The notes under the pieces are model-generated. The model worked only from the letters and a program-made list of their open reading frames with translations, did no database searches and had not been told where the DNA came from. DNA of 64,000 nucleotides, taken from positions 3,545,779 to 3,609,778 of the forward strand of contig NZ_CM001240.1 of assembly GCF_000230835.1 (NCBI RefSeq), in the 5' to 3' direction. Positions within the stretch are counted from its first letter, which is position 1. Every line of letters starts with the position of its first letter. The DNA comes from Clostridium sp. DL-VIII. GTDB taxonomy: Bacteria > Bacillota > Clostridia > Clostridiales > Clostridiaceae. Both the position numbers and the translations under genes were made by a program. Of the stretch, positions 8,478 through 17,583 are shown piece by piece.

Positions 8478-10146
8478 TTCCTATCATCTCTATATTTGAT
8501 TTACCTGGAGGAACCATTGGAAGAATATTTTCTGTTTCTTCTATGGGAATGTTGATTAAGCATGGACCTTCAATTGATAATAGTTCTTCTAATTTCTCTA
8601 ATGGACTTTCTTCAATGCCTAAATCACATGATTTTATTCCAAAACCATCACCAATAATTTTAAAATTTGGATTTGAAATAAAATTTGAAGCTATATAATG
8701 CTCATTGTAAAATAATTGCTGCTGTTGACGAACTAATCCTAAGTGATGATTATTTAATATTATTACTTTTACATTGAGATTAAAATCTGAAAGTGTAGCG
8801 AGTTCTTGAATATTCATTAGAATCGAACCGTCTCCAGAAAAACATACTATTGTTTTGTTTCTATTAATTAATGCGGCACCTATGGCTACAGGAAGTCCAA
8901 AGCCCATAGTTCCAAGTCCGCTAGATGTTAAATAGGTTTTGGGATGAGTAAAAGGATATCTTTGAGCAACCCACATTTGATGCTCACCAACATCTGTTGT
9001 GATAATAGTATCTTTTGAAACTACAGTACTTATAAAAGGAATTATATTAGCAGGATGCAAGTCATTCGTATACGATGGAAGCGGATATTTTTCCTTAAAA
9101 CATTTAATTCTATCAATCCACGAATTTCTATTTTTTGCCTCAATGTGAGATAATATATCCTCTAGAAAATCATTAACGTCTGCAGCCATAGATAAGCTAG
9201 CGGTTTTAACTTTATTTAACTCTGAAGGATCAATATCGATGTGGATTATAGATGCATTAGGACAGAATTTCTCTATATTACCTGTAGCTCTATCATCAAA
9301 TCTAACACCTAATGCTAGAATTAGGTCAGATTCGTTTAATAGGTAATTAGTAAATGGAGCCCCATGCATTCCTAGCATTCCAAGGTTTAATTCATCATCG
9401 TATGGAAAAGCACCAAGTCCCATAAGACTCAAACACACAGGAATATTACTTCTTTTAGCAAATTTATATAAATTCTGCGAAGCATTGGAGTTTATTATAC
9501 CTCCACCTGCGTAAATTATAGGCCTTTTTGAATTATTAATTAATTCTGCCATGCAGTATAAAGTAGAGCCCTTCAGAGTTTTTCGGATAGGATGAATATT
9601 ATCTTCAGCTTCAGAAGGAAAAACGTCTAATTCTATAACTTCTGTCTGAATATTTTTTGGAATGTCAATTAAAACTGGACCTGGCCTACCTTCTGAGGCA
9701 ATTTTGAAAGCCTCTGATATTACTGTGAAGAGTTCCTTTATATTTCTAACAAGAAAATTATGTTTTGTAATAGGTATAGTTAATCCATATGCATCCACTT
9801 CTTGAAATGCATCTGTTCCAATTGCTGATAAAGGAACTTGACCTGTTATTGCAACAAGTGGAATGGAATCAAGTTTAGCATCTGCGATAGCAGTCAATAA
9901 ATTTGTTGCACCAGGACCTGAAGTTGCAAAGCATACACCAACTTTATTCGTACTTCTGGAGATTCCTTGTGCTATGAAACCTGCACCCTGTTCATGACGC
10001 GCTAATATATGTTTTATTTTACTTTTATATAACGCGTCATAAAGTGGAAGATTAAAGCCACCTGGAATGCCAGATATATATTCTACACCCTGATTTTCTA
10101 ATAATTTAATAACAATTTCAGCACCATTATATTTCAAAATAATCAC
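8467..10146 (-). CDS. ilvB: Acetolactate synthase large subunit
   Basis: 559 residues, full length. It contains the catalytic Glu52 (Arg-His-Glu-Gln-Gly-Ala-Gly), the N-terminal pyrimidine-binding domain, a central FAD/Rossmann-like domain and the C-terminal thiamine diphosphate motif (Gly-Asp-Gly-Ser followed about 25 residues later by Asn-Asn). It condenses two pyruvates to acetolactate, or pyruvate with 2-oxobutyrate, the first common step to valine, leucine and isoleucine. A minus-strand T-box leader and promoter lie upstream, so this is the biosynthetic rather than the butanediol enzyme. AAGGAGTGATT precedes the start. Confidence 0.93.
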   Translation of the reverse strand: MIILKYNGAEIVIKLLENQGVEYISGIPGGFNLPLYDALYKSKIKHILARHEQGAGFIAQGISRSTNKVGVCFATSGPGATNLLTAIADAKLDSIPLVAITGQVPLSAIGTDAFQEVDAYGLTIPITKHNFLVRNIKELFTVISEAFKIASEGRPGPVLIDIPKNIQTEVIELDVFPSEAEDNIHPIRKTLKGSTLYCMAELINNSKRPIIYAGGGIINSNASQNLYKFAKRSNIPVCLSLMGLGAFPYDDELNLGMLGMHGAPFTNYLLNESDLILALGVRFDDRATGNIEKFCPNASIIHIDIDPSELNKVKTASLSMAADVNDFLEDILSHIEAKNRNSWIDRIKCFKEKYPLPSYTNDLHPANIIPFISTVVSKDTIITTDVGEHQMWVAQRYPFTHPKTYLTSSGLGTMGFGLPVAIGAALINRNKTIVCFSGDGSILMNIQELATLSDFNLNVKVIILNNHHLGLVRQQQQLFYNEHYIASNFISNPNFKIIGDGFGIKSCDLGIEESPLEKLEELLSIEGPCLINIPIEETENILPMVPPGKSNIEMIGSEN

Positions 10147-10227
10147 TCCTTATAAATACAAAATAATTCAAACAATAATAACTTATGAAATAGATTTAAT
10201 AATTAGTTGCTAAATTCAGTATGATGA

Positions 10228-10520
10228 ATAAAAAAACTCTTCATCCTAATATTAATAGGACGAAGAGATAATCACCGCGGTACCACCTAATTTTGTAAAT
10301 TAAATACACACTTATTTATAATACAGGCTAAGGGATAGCCGATATTATTGCTTTTGTAACGGTAAGCATCCGTTTAAGTCTACTCTCAAATAGATTTCGA
10401 TTAAAAACTCCAAGGCTACATTCCATATATAAATCATGAGAATTTACAGCAAACATTCTCTCTCTTTGTTTCAATAATATATGTACTCTTCCTTTTCACA
10501 GTTTTTAGCTATTGCGTTTG
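10228..10520 (-). ncRNA. T-box leader of ilvBN (candidate Val specifier)
   Basis: On the minus strand the T-box core AGGTGGTACCGCGG lies at 10275-10288 and the terminator stem CTCTTCGTCCTA / TAGGATGAAGAG at 10237-10267, with the U-run ending near 10228. Aligned to the aspS leader on the shared GGAGT that follows the specifier loop by five bases, the specifier triplet is GTA at complement 10417-10419, a valine codon. That assignment is an alignment-based inference; the T-box itself is certain. A matching promoter lies just upstream. Confidence 0.9.
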
Positions 10521-10525
10521 TATTT

Positions 10526-10555
10526 ATTATATTCAAAAAAACATCTCTTTGTCAA
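10526..10555 (-). promoter_or_regulatory. Sigma-A promoter of the ilvBN T-box transcript
   Basis: TTGACA at complement 10550-10555 and TATAAT at complement 10526-10531, spacer 18. The transcript would start near 10518, just ahead of the leader. Confidence 0.75.
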
Positions 10556-10627
10556 TAAAATTTTAAAAATTCTGATAAATCAAACAATAATCAAATGTGG
10601 AAAAAGAAAAGGGGGAATTAATGAAAT

Positions 10628-10720
10628 ATATATGTTGCAATTGATTTTTTACATTTAACATTTAGATATTTACTTAGCAGATAAACATCCTAAATGTAAT
10701 TTTATTATTGCAACATATAT
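10628..10720. repeat. 93-bp imperfect palindrome in the ilvB-ABC-F spacer
   Basis: The outer arms ATATATGTTGCAAT (10628-10641) and ATTGCAACATATAT (10707-10720) are perfect inverted repeats. Nested inside are TTACATTTA (10649-10657) and TAAATGTAA (10691-10699). The rest of 10560-11055 shows no gene. It could be a MITE-like relic or a structured RNA; neither flank has a T-run. Confidence 0.6.
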
Positions 10721-11055
10721 AAGGATTTAACATATAGCATATGTATAAAATAGTTTAAATAATAATTATTATGTAAAGTAAAGTTATATAATAATGTAAA
10801 TTTAAGTGTAGATATTAAATTTAAAAAACTAAAAAAATTATAGTTTCCTTTAAAAGCTGATTAAAAACATATTATTAGATTATAAAGTATCTATAGATAT
10901 CTGTATCCTTTTGGAAAATATTTCCTGAGAAATATATATCAAGAAAAATAAGCGCCTCGGTAAGCTGGTTATGTATATTTTATTTTTAATTTTGGATTGT
11001 AAGCTTACTATGTTAAAATATAGAGTATACAATTGCAAGAAGGAGTTTAAAATAA

Positions 11056-12993
11056 ATGAATATAATTACTTTAGAAAAAATTAGCAAAAGCTATAGCGAT
11101 AAGGTATTACTAAAAGATGTATCTTTAGGAATCAATGATGGCGATAAAATAGGATTAATAGGAATAAATGGTGCTGGAAAATCCACATTTTTGAAAATAG
11201 TTTCTGGTAAAGAGGAATTTTACGATGGAACAATAACAAAAGGTAAAAATGTAAGAATTGAATACTTAGATCAGAATCCTTATTTTGATAAAGATGCAAC
11301 TATTTTAGAACAAGTATTTAAAGGCGATACAAAAGAAATGAAGCTCCTTAGAAATTATGAGGAGCTATTAGATAGAATTAATTTATGTGCAAGCGAAGAG
11401 TTTGATTCATTAAATAACGAGTTGATTAAACTTCAAAGTGAAATTGATTTGTTAAATCTATGGGATATGGAAAGTGAAGCAAAAACTATTCTTACAAAGC
11501 TTGGAATAAAAAATTATTCTGAGAAGATAGGCAACTTATCTGGAGGGCAGAAGAAGAGAATTGCTCTTGCATGTGCTCTTATTACTTCATGTGATCTTCT
11601 TATATTAGATGAACCTACTAACCATTTAGATTCTGATTCTATTGAGTGGCTTGAAGAATATCTTAATGGGCGAAAAGGTGCTCTTTTAATGATTACTCAC
11701 GATAGATATTTTTTAGATAGAGTTACAAATAGGATTATTGAACTAGATAGAGGATTATTATATTCATATCCTGGAAATTATACTGCATTTCTTGAAAAGA
11801 AAATTGAGAGACTTGAAACTGAGCAAGTACAAGAAGAAAAGAAAAATGCATTAATAAGAAATGAATTGAAATGGGTTAGACGTGGTGCAAAGGCAAGAAG
11901 TACTAAGCAAAAGGCCAGACTTCAGAGATTTGATGAACTTGTGAACAGCGAGAGCATAAAGATGCAAGAAGATGTCGATATTTCTTTTGTTGGATCAAGA
12001 CTTGGTAAAAAAGTTGTTGAACTATATGATGTATGCAAGGGCTTTGGTGATAAAGTGTTAATCAAAGATTTTAGTTATACATTTCTTAGAAGTGATAGAG
12101 TTGGAGTTATTGGAAAAAATGGAGTTGGTAAGACAACTTTAGTCAATTTACTTAGGGGAAACATAGAATTAGATAGTGGAACAATAGAAATTGGTGACAC
12201 TGTTAAAATAAGCTGCTTTGCTCAAGATAATAGTAATATGGATCCAAAACTCAGAGTGATTGATTATGTTAAGGAAGGTGGAGAATACATTCCAGTAGAG
12301 GATGGCACAAAAATAACTGCCTCCACCATGTGTGAAAGGTTTTTATTTGATAGCACAATGCAGTATACACCAATTGAAAAATTATCTGGTGGTGAAAGAA
12401 GAAGACTGCATTTGCTTAGAGTGCTTATGGAATCACCTAACTTTTTAATACTTGATGAGCCAACAAATGATTTAGATATAGAGACCCTTAAAATATTAGA
12501 GGATTTCTTAGATAAATTTATGGGAGTTATTATTGTTGTATCTCATGATAGATATTTTTTAGACAGGATATGTAATAAAATATTTTCCTATGAAGGCGAT
12601 GGCTGCATAAGAGAATATAATGGTAATTATAGTGATTTTCTAATTTCAAAAGAAATTGAGAAAGCTAAAGATATAATCGATAATAATAATAGTGCTAATG
12701 CAAAGAACGACGATAAAAATAAAAACTATAAAGAGAAAACTAGGGACAATAAACCTAAGTTTACTTTTAAGGAAAAAAAGGAATATGAAACAATAGATGA
12801 GGATATTTCAAAATTAGAGGAGAATATAAAAGAATTAGATAAAGAAATGAGCAAAAATTCTTCGAGTTATGGTAAGCTTAATGAACTTATGAAGGAAAAA
12901 GAAGAAGTACAAAAGGAATTAGATAGTAAATATGAGAGATGGGAATATTTAAGCGGAATAGCCGAAGCAATTGAAGCATATGAAGGAAAATAA
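11056..12993 (+). CDS. ABC-F family ATPase (Uup/YfmR-like)
   Basis: 645 residues with two ATP-binding cassettes and no membrane domain. Walker A motifs are at about 36-44 (Gly-Ile-Asn-Gly-Ala-Gly-Lys-Ser-Thr) and 353-361; signatures Leu-Ser-Gly-Gly-Gln near 161 and Leu-Ser-Gly-Gly-Glu near 442; the linker (about 235-310) is rich in Arg/Lys with Arg-Arg-Gly-Ala-Lys-Ala-Arg-Ser-Thr-Lys. A C-terminal coiled coil (about 565-640) is typical of Uup. Such proteins act on the ribosome E-site to resolve stalls; some relatives give antibiotic resistance, but nothing here points specifically to that. AGAAGGAG precedes ATG 11056. Confidence 0.9.
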   Translation: MNIITLEKISKSYSDKVLLKDVSLGINDGDKIGLIGINGAGKSTFLKIVSGKEEFYDGTITKGKNVRIEYLDQNPYFDKDATILEQVFKGDTKEMKLLRNYEELLDRINLCASEEFDSLNNELIKLQSEIDLLNLWDMESEAKTILTKLGIKNYSEKIGNLSGGQKKRIALACALITSCDLLILDEPTNHLDSDSIEWLEEYLNGRKGALLMITHDRYFLDRVTNRIIELDRGLLYSYPGNYTAFLEKKIERLETEQVQEEKKNALIRNELKWVRRGAKARSTKQKARLQRFDELVNSESIKMQEDVDISFVGSRLGKKVVELYDVCKGFGDKVLIKDFSYTFLRSDRVGVIGKNGVGKTTLVNLLRGNIELDSGTIEIGDTVKISCFAQDNSNMDPKLRVIDYVKEGGEYIPVEDGTKITASTMCERFLFDSTMQYTPIEKLSGGERRRLHLLRVLMESPNFLILDEPTNDLDIETLKILEDFLDKFMGVIIVVSHDRYFLDRICNKIFSYEGDGCIREYNGNYSDFLISKEIEKAKDIIDNNNSANAKNDDKNKNYKEKTRDNKPKFTFKEKKEYETIDEDISKLEENIKELDKEMSKNSSSYGKLNELMKEKEEVQKELDSKYERWEYLSGIAEAIEAYEGK

Positions 12994-13063
12994 GATATTT
13001 TACATATTTTGAGTAAAAAGGAGGAATAAGAGAATATTTTTATATTATTCTCTTTTATGCAAG

Positions 13064-13252
13064 GTGGAAATACATGTTTTTTTAAAAGGAAAATTGGAAC
13101 CTACTATTTTTAAAGGTGAGCGTATAGATATTTTAGATATTGAGCTTCAAGGAAAAAAGTATAAACAAATAAGATATTTTAGAAAGGGAGTTTCTAAGTC
13201 GCAATATATTAGTATAGATTTGATAAAACACATTAAAGAAGTTACAAAATAA
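13064..13252 (+). CDS. Small conserved-type protein ahead of the SNF2 helicase
   Basis: A basic protein of about 62 residues (Ile-His-Val-Phe-Leu-Lys-Gly-Lys-Leu-Glu-Pro-Thr), likely a small beta-rich fold. The start is unclear: a strong AAGGAGG at 13018-13024 points to about 13032-13036, where only non-standard codons (ATA at 13034) occur in frame. GTG 13064 is the first standard start but has AAGG directly abutting it. The helicase gene begins two bases after the stop, so the two are probably co-transcribed. Function unknown. Confidence 0.5.
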   Translation: MEIHVFLKGKLEPTIFKGERIDILDIELQGKKYKQIRYFRKGVSKSQYISIDLIKHIKEVTK

Positions 13253-13254
13253 AA

Positions 13255-16200
13255 ATGCAGGTGGTAAAATTGATAAAACAAATATTGCTAGAAGGTTTTA
13301 ATAAAAATATATCAAATTCAGCTCTTATTAAAGGTCAAAGAGTATTAAAAAATGATCTGGTAAGAGAGATAAATGTTAATGTGGATAAGGACTACATTAA
13401 GATTAGCTCTGATGTAGTATCAGAAAGCCTTCTAAGTGAATATTCATGTAAACTTGAAATTGATAATATAACAAAAGAAGTTATAGGTACTCATTGTAGT
13501 TGTTTGGAATTTGAAAAAAATGAATTCTTAAAAGATAATTATTGCTGCAAACATCTAATAGCTGCTTTTTATACATTCTTACAAAATATTGATGAGGATG
13601 CAGAGTTAAGAAATAGAATTACAAATAATCTTAAAGAAAATAAAGTTAAAAGTAGTAAGGATAATGGAGAAGATTTATTATCTGTACTTATAGGAGATAC
13701 TGGAAAGGATAAACTTAAATTTGAGATTACTATTAATAAAAATAATTGGTCTTCAAAACTTCAAGTAGAATTTAAAATCGGATTGAAAAGCAGAAGTAAT
13801 AAGATGTATATCATTAAAGACATAAATCAATTTTTAATAGCTCTATATAATAGAGTCCCAATAAAATATGGGAAGGAATTTAGTTTTGATATAAAAACAC
13901 AATGCTTTTCTTATGAGGATAAGAGATTAATAAAATTTATTAATAACATAAAAAACTTAGAGCAGCATGATAGAAATTTTAGGCGTTCTCAAGATAAATT
14001 AATAGATGGCAAGTTTTTAACACTTCCAGACATGATGGTCAAAGAATTTTTATATATTGTGAAGAAGAATAGGATATTTTTAGGTGATGGTTTCTTCTAT
14101 AGGATATTAGAGTCAGAAGTAATAGAAGAGGATATCCCTATTCCTCTTAGCTTAAAAAGTCAAAAGGATGCTATAGTTTTAGAGGCGGCAAGTGGTATGC
14201 CAGAGACTTTAACCCAAAATGAGGATGTATTTTTATATGGAACTTCTATTTATATTCCATCAGTAGAACAATGTGAAAGATTAGCACCTTATTTAAAAAT
14301 TTTTAAGGCTACAAATAAAATAAGTTTCAATAAAAATAAAGAAAGTAAAGTATTAAACGAATTAATACCATCAATTCAAAAAGTTACAAGCAATTTTTCA
14401 TTGTCTAAAGAAATTCGAAACAAAGTAGTTATTGCTCCAGTCAATTTCAAATTCTATTTTGATAGAGATAAGGATATTGCTTTAATATTTAAAGTATCTT
14501 ATGAAGGTCATGAATTTAATTATTTTGAAGAATATAAAGGAAAGATTATTTATAGAGATACTAATAAAGAGCATGAAGTATTTGGCCTATTAAAAAGTCT
14601 CGGATTTGAAGAAGTTAATGGAAAATTGTATTTTCTAAGGGATGATGAGGATGCTTTTAAATTCTTTAAGTATGAAGTAGAAAAACTTCAAAGATATGGA
14701 GAAGTTTTCTATTCTGAAAGATTTAAAGGAATAAAAGATATAAGTAAATCTGACTTTAAAGGTGAAGTTAGAAAAGGAAAATTTAATTATTTTGAGTTTG
14801 AATTTAATATTTCGGATATATCTGAAGAAGAAACTGCAAAAATACTTAGAAGTTTTAGAGATAATTTAAGATATTATAAGCTTGAAAATGGAGAATTTTT
14901 AGATTTAGAAGAAGCCTCTATAAAAGAGGCCTTAACATTAATGGACAATCTGCTTTTAGAAGAAGAATTAGTTAATAATAGAATTAATGTACCTATGAAT
15001 AAAGGAGCTTATCTTGAAGATTATTTAGATGAAAAAGGCTTAAGATTTATACAAAGCTGCGATGAAATTAAGGAACTTAAAAACAGGCTTGGAAACTTAG
15101 AAGGAAAAACATTTCAACTGCCACATGGACTTCAAGCTAAGCTTAGAGAATATCAAAAGGAAGGATATAATTGGCTTAGAACGCTGGATTACTTGAACTT
15201 TGGAGGAATACTAAGTGATGAAATGGGGCTTGGAAAAACTCTTCAGACAATAACACTTTTACTTTCAAAATCAAATTCTAAAACACTAATAGTAGCACCT
15301 ACTTCTTTAATTTATAATTGGAAGAGTGAATTTAAAAAATTTGCACCATCAATGAAAATAGGAATATCAAATGGCAATAAAGAAGACCGAGAAGTACTAA
15401 TTAAAAATTATGAGAACTATGATGTGATTTTAACAACTTATAATTTATTAAGGCGTGATATTGAGTTATATGATATGGAATTTGATTATTGTATTTTAGA
15501 TGAAGCTCAAAATATAAAAAATCAGACATCATTAAGTGCCAAATCTGTTAAAGATATTAAAGCGAAGAATAGGTTTGCCCTTACAGGTACTCCAATAGAA
15601 AATTCTCTGATGGAGCTTTGGTCAATATTTGATTTTATAATGCCTGGATATTTATATAATGAAAAGAAGTTTACAACACGATATTATAGAAGACTTGAAG
15701 AAGGCCCTGAAATATTAGAGGAATTAAATAGACTTGTGAAGCCATTCATATTAAGAAGATATAAGAAAAATGTTATTAAGGAATTGCCAGATAAAATAGA
15801 AAAGAGATTATTAGTACCGTTAAGTGATGAGCAAAAAGTAATTTATGAGACTTATGCAAATTATGTTAAAGATTTAATTCAGAAAAAAGTAGAAGATTTT
15901 GAATTCACTAAGAGTAAAATTGAAATTTTATCTTATATAACAAAGTTAAGACAAATCTGCCTAGATCCTTCAGTTACAATGGATAATTATTTAGGAACAA
16001 GTGGAAAAATAGATGCTCTTATTGAATTATTGGAACAAAGTGCAGGAGAGGGACATAAAATACTAGTATTCTCTCAATTTACATCTGTTCTTAAAAATAT
16101 AGGTAGAATATTAAGAGAAAAGAACTTCATGTTCTCTTATTTAGATGGAGCAGTTCCATCGATTAATAGAATGAAAATGGTAGAAGAATTTAATAATGGA

Positions 16201-16527
16201 GAAAATACAGTATTTTTAGTATCGTTAAAAGCTGGAGGTACAGGGCTCAATTTAACAAGTGCTGATGTTGTAATACACTTTGATCCATGGTGGAATCCAG
16301 CTGTTGAAGATCAAGCTACAGATAGAGCTCATAGAATTGGACAAAAGCATGTGGTAGAAGTTATTAAATTAATAGCAAGTGGTACAATAGAAGAAAAAAT
16401 AGTTGAATTACAAGATTCTAAAAGAGAATTGATAAGCAAAATTTTAGGAGATGATTTAGGTGTAGGAGCTTTTATAAATTCATTGGATGAAGATGAAATT
16501 TTGAATTTATTTAGCTATAGCAACTAA
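13255..16527 (+). CDS. SWIM zinc-finger SNF2-family helicase/ATPase
   Basis: 1090 residues. An N-terminal SWIM zinc finger (Cys81-x-Cys83 ... Cys98-x-His100) is followed by a long middle region with a bacterial SNF2-associated domain, then the SNF2 ATPase: Asp-Glu-Met-Gly-Leu-Gly-Lys-Thr near 655, Asp-Glu-Ala-Gln near 749, and helicase C-terminal motifs including Asp-Arg-Ala-His-Arg-Ile-Gly-Gln near 1025. It is a double-stranded-DNA translocase that likely remodels protein-DNA or transcription complexes, like RapA. A TTG start at 13270, with GGTGG ten bases upstream, is an alternative to ATG 13255 and would shorten it by five residues. Confidence 0.9.
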   Translation: MQVVKLIKQILLEGFNKNISNSALIKGQRVLKNDLVREINVNVDKDYIKISSDVVSESLLSEYSCKLEIDNITKEVIGTHCSCLEFEKNEFLKDNYCCKHLIAAFYTFLQNIDEDAELRNRITNNLKENKVKSSKDNGEDLLSVLIGDTGKDKLKFEITINKNNWSSKLQVEFKIGLKSRSNKMYIIKDINQFLIALYNRVPIKYGKEFSFDIKTQCFSYEDKRLIKFINNIKNLEQHDRNFRRSQDKLIDGKFLTLPDMMVKEFLYIVKKNRIFLGDGFFYRILESEVIEEDIPIPLSLKSQKDAIVLEAASGMPETLTQNEDVFLYGTSIYIPSVEQCERLAPYLKIFKATNKISFNKNKESKVLNELIPSIQKVTSNFSLSKEIRNKVVIAPVNFKFYFDRDKDIALIFKVSYEGHEFNYFEEYKGKIIYRDTNKEHEVFGLLKSLGFEEVNGKLYFLRDDEDAFKFFKYEVEKLQRYGEVFYSERFKGIKDISKSDFKGEVRKGKFNYFEFEFNISDISEEETAKILRSFRDNLRYYKLENGEFLDLEEASIKEALTLMDNLLLEEELVNNRINVPMNKGAYLEDYLDEKGLRFIQSCDEIKELKNRLGNLEGKTFQLPHGLQAKLREYQKEGYNWLRTLDYLNFGGILSDEMGLGKTLQTITLLLSKSNSKTLIVAPTSLIYNWKSEFKKFAPSMKIGISNGNKEDREVLIKNYENYDVILTTYNLLRRDIELYDMEFDYCILDEAQNIKNQTSLSAKSVKDIKAKNRFALTGTPIENSLMELWSIFDFIMPGYLYNEKKFTTRYYRRLEEGPEILEELNRLVKPFILRRYKKNVIKELPDKIEKRLLVPLSDEQKVIYETYANYVKDLIQKKVEDFEFTKSKIEILSYITKLRQICLDPSVTMDNYLGTSGKIDALIELLEQSAGEGHKILVFSQFTSVLKNIGRILREKNFMFSYLDGAVPSINRMKMVEEFNNGENTVFLVSLKAGGTGLNLTSADVVIHFDPWWNPAVEDQATDRAHRIGQKHVVEVIKLIASGTIEEKIVELQDSKRELISKILGDDLGVGAFINSLDEDEILNLFSYSN

Positions 16528-16563
16528 TAGGAGATTTTATAAAAATTACAATCAGGTGATTAT

Positions 16564-17271
16564 ATGATAAGTTTTATGAATGATTTAAGCATTTATTTAA
16601 GGGAAGTAAATACAGCATCTATTATTTTACGATTAACTTTAGCTACCATCTGCGGAGGAATTCTCGGAGCTGAAAGAGGAAGAAAGAAGAGACCAGCAGG
16701 TTTTAGAACTCATATACTAGTGTGTATTGGTGCAGCTATGGTCATGATAACAAGCCAATATATGACTGATATTCTTCATATGGCTGGGGATGCCAGCAGA
16801 ATGGGCGCACAAGTTATAAGTGGGATTGGATTCTTAGGTGCTGGAACAATTATTGTAGTTGGAAGAAATGAAATTAAAGGACTTACTACGGCAGCAGGTC
16901 TATGGTCATGTGCATGTATGGGGCTTGCTATAGGCATAGGCTTTTATGAAGGTGCTATTATATCCTGTGTATTTTTATTTGGTGTGTTAACAGTACTTCA
17001 TAAATTAGATCTATACTCAAGAACTCATTCTAAAATATTAGATGTATATGCTGAACTCAAGGATATATCTGGTGTTACGAACTTTCTTGATGTTGTAAAA
17101 TCTGATGGAACTAAAATTTCAAATATAGAAGTTAGGAAATCAAATGAAATGGACAGACACATTATTGGTCTATCAATGACTTTAACATTGGATAAGAAAA
17201 TTGACCATTCAGAATATATTTTGAAGCTTCATACCATTGAAAATGTATCTTCTATTGAAGAAATAATGTAG
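16564..17271 (+). CDS. MgtC/SapB-family membrane protein
   Basis: 235 residues. About five membrane segments occupy the first 140 residues, with the family blocks Gly-Ala-Glu-Arg-Gly-Arg, Arg-Thr-His-Ile-Leu-Val, Gly-Ala-Gly-Thr-Ile and Lys-Gly-Leu-Thr-Thr-Ala-Ala. A soluble ACT-like C-terminal domain follows. MgtC-family proteins influence Mg2+ homeostasis and F-ATPase activity in other bacteria. CAGGTGAT precedes ATG 16564, which lies 36 bases past the helicase stop. A long terminator follows. Confidence 0.88.
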   Translation: MISFMNDLSIYLREVNTASIILRLTLATICGGILGAERGRKKRPAGFRTHILVCIGAAMVMITSQYMTDILHMAGDASRMGAQVISGIGFLGAGTIIVVGRNEIKGLTTAAGLWSCACMGLAIGIGFYEGAIISCVFLFGVLTVLHKLDLYSRTHSKILDVYAELKDISGVTNFLDVVKSDGTKISNIEVRKSNEMDRHIIGLSMTLTLDKKIDHSEYILKLHTIENVSSIEEIM

Positions 17272-17278
17272 CTTTTTA

Positions 17279-17334
17279 TGGGGAAAAATACAAGAGGAAA
17301 TTTAGTCTTTTTTAAATTTTCCCTTGTATTTTCC
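17279..17334 (+). terminator. Terminator after mgtC-like gene
   Basis: A long hairpin: GGGGAAAAATACAAG pairs with CTTGTATTTTCCC, with further AAATTT pairing inside, ending in a T/C-rich tract. Confidence 0.7.
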
Positions 17335-17583
17335 CTTGTTAATAGTAAAAAAAATAATAAGCTCATAATCTAATGTATATAAATGTTAATGTGATATTCA
17401 GATCCAAATAATAATTTGTTTTCCGACTGGGGCTGTTGCGAGAATAGAGAGGAAGTGACTTAGGTTAAAGGCTTGCGGTATGAGTAAATTGAAATATTAC
17501 TATTTCAAACGTGACATGGTACCTTCCAATGTCACATATCATTGCTAGGCTAATAGTTTAAATTTGGTGTTTATGACATACAC
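17335..17583. other. Spacer with two inverted repeats at the foreign-island border
   Basis: No gene seen. TTGAAAT / ATTTCAA (about 17489-17508) and GTGACAT (17511-17517) / ATGTCAC (17529-17535) form adjacent small palindromes, a pattern seen at operators or decayed element ends. Base composition becomes less A+T-rich from here to about 22.6 kb. Confidence 0.4.
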
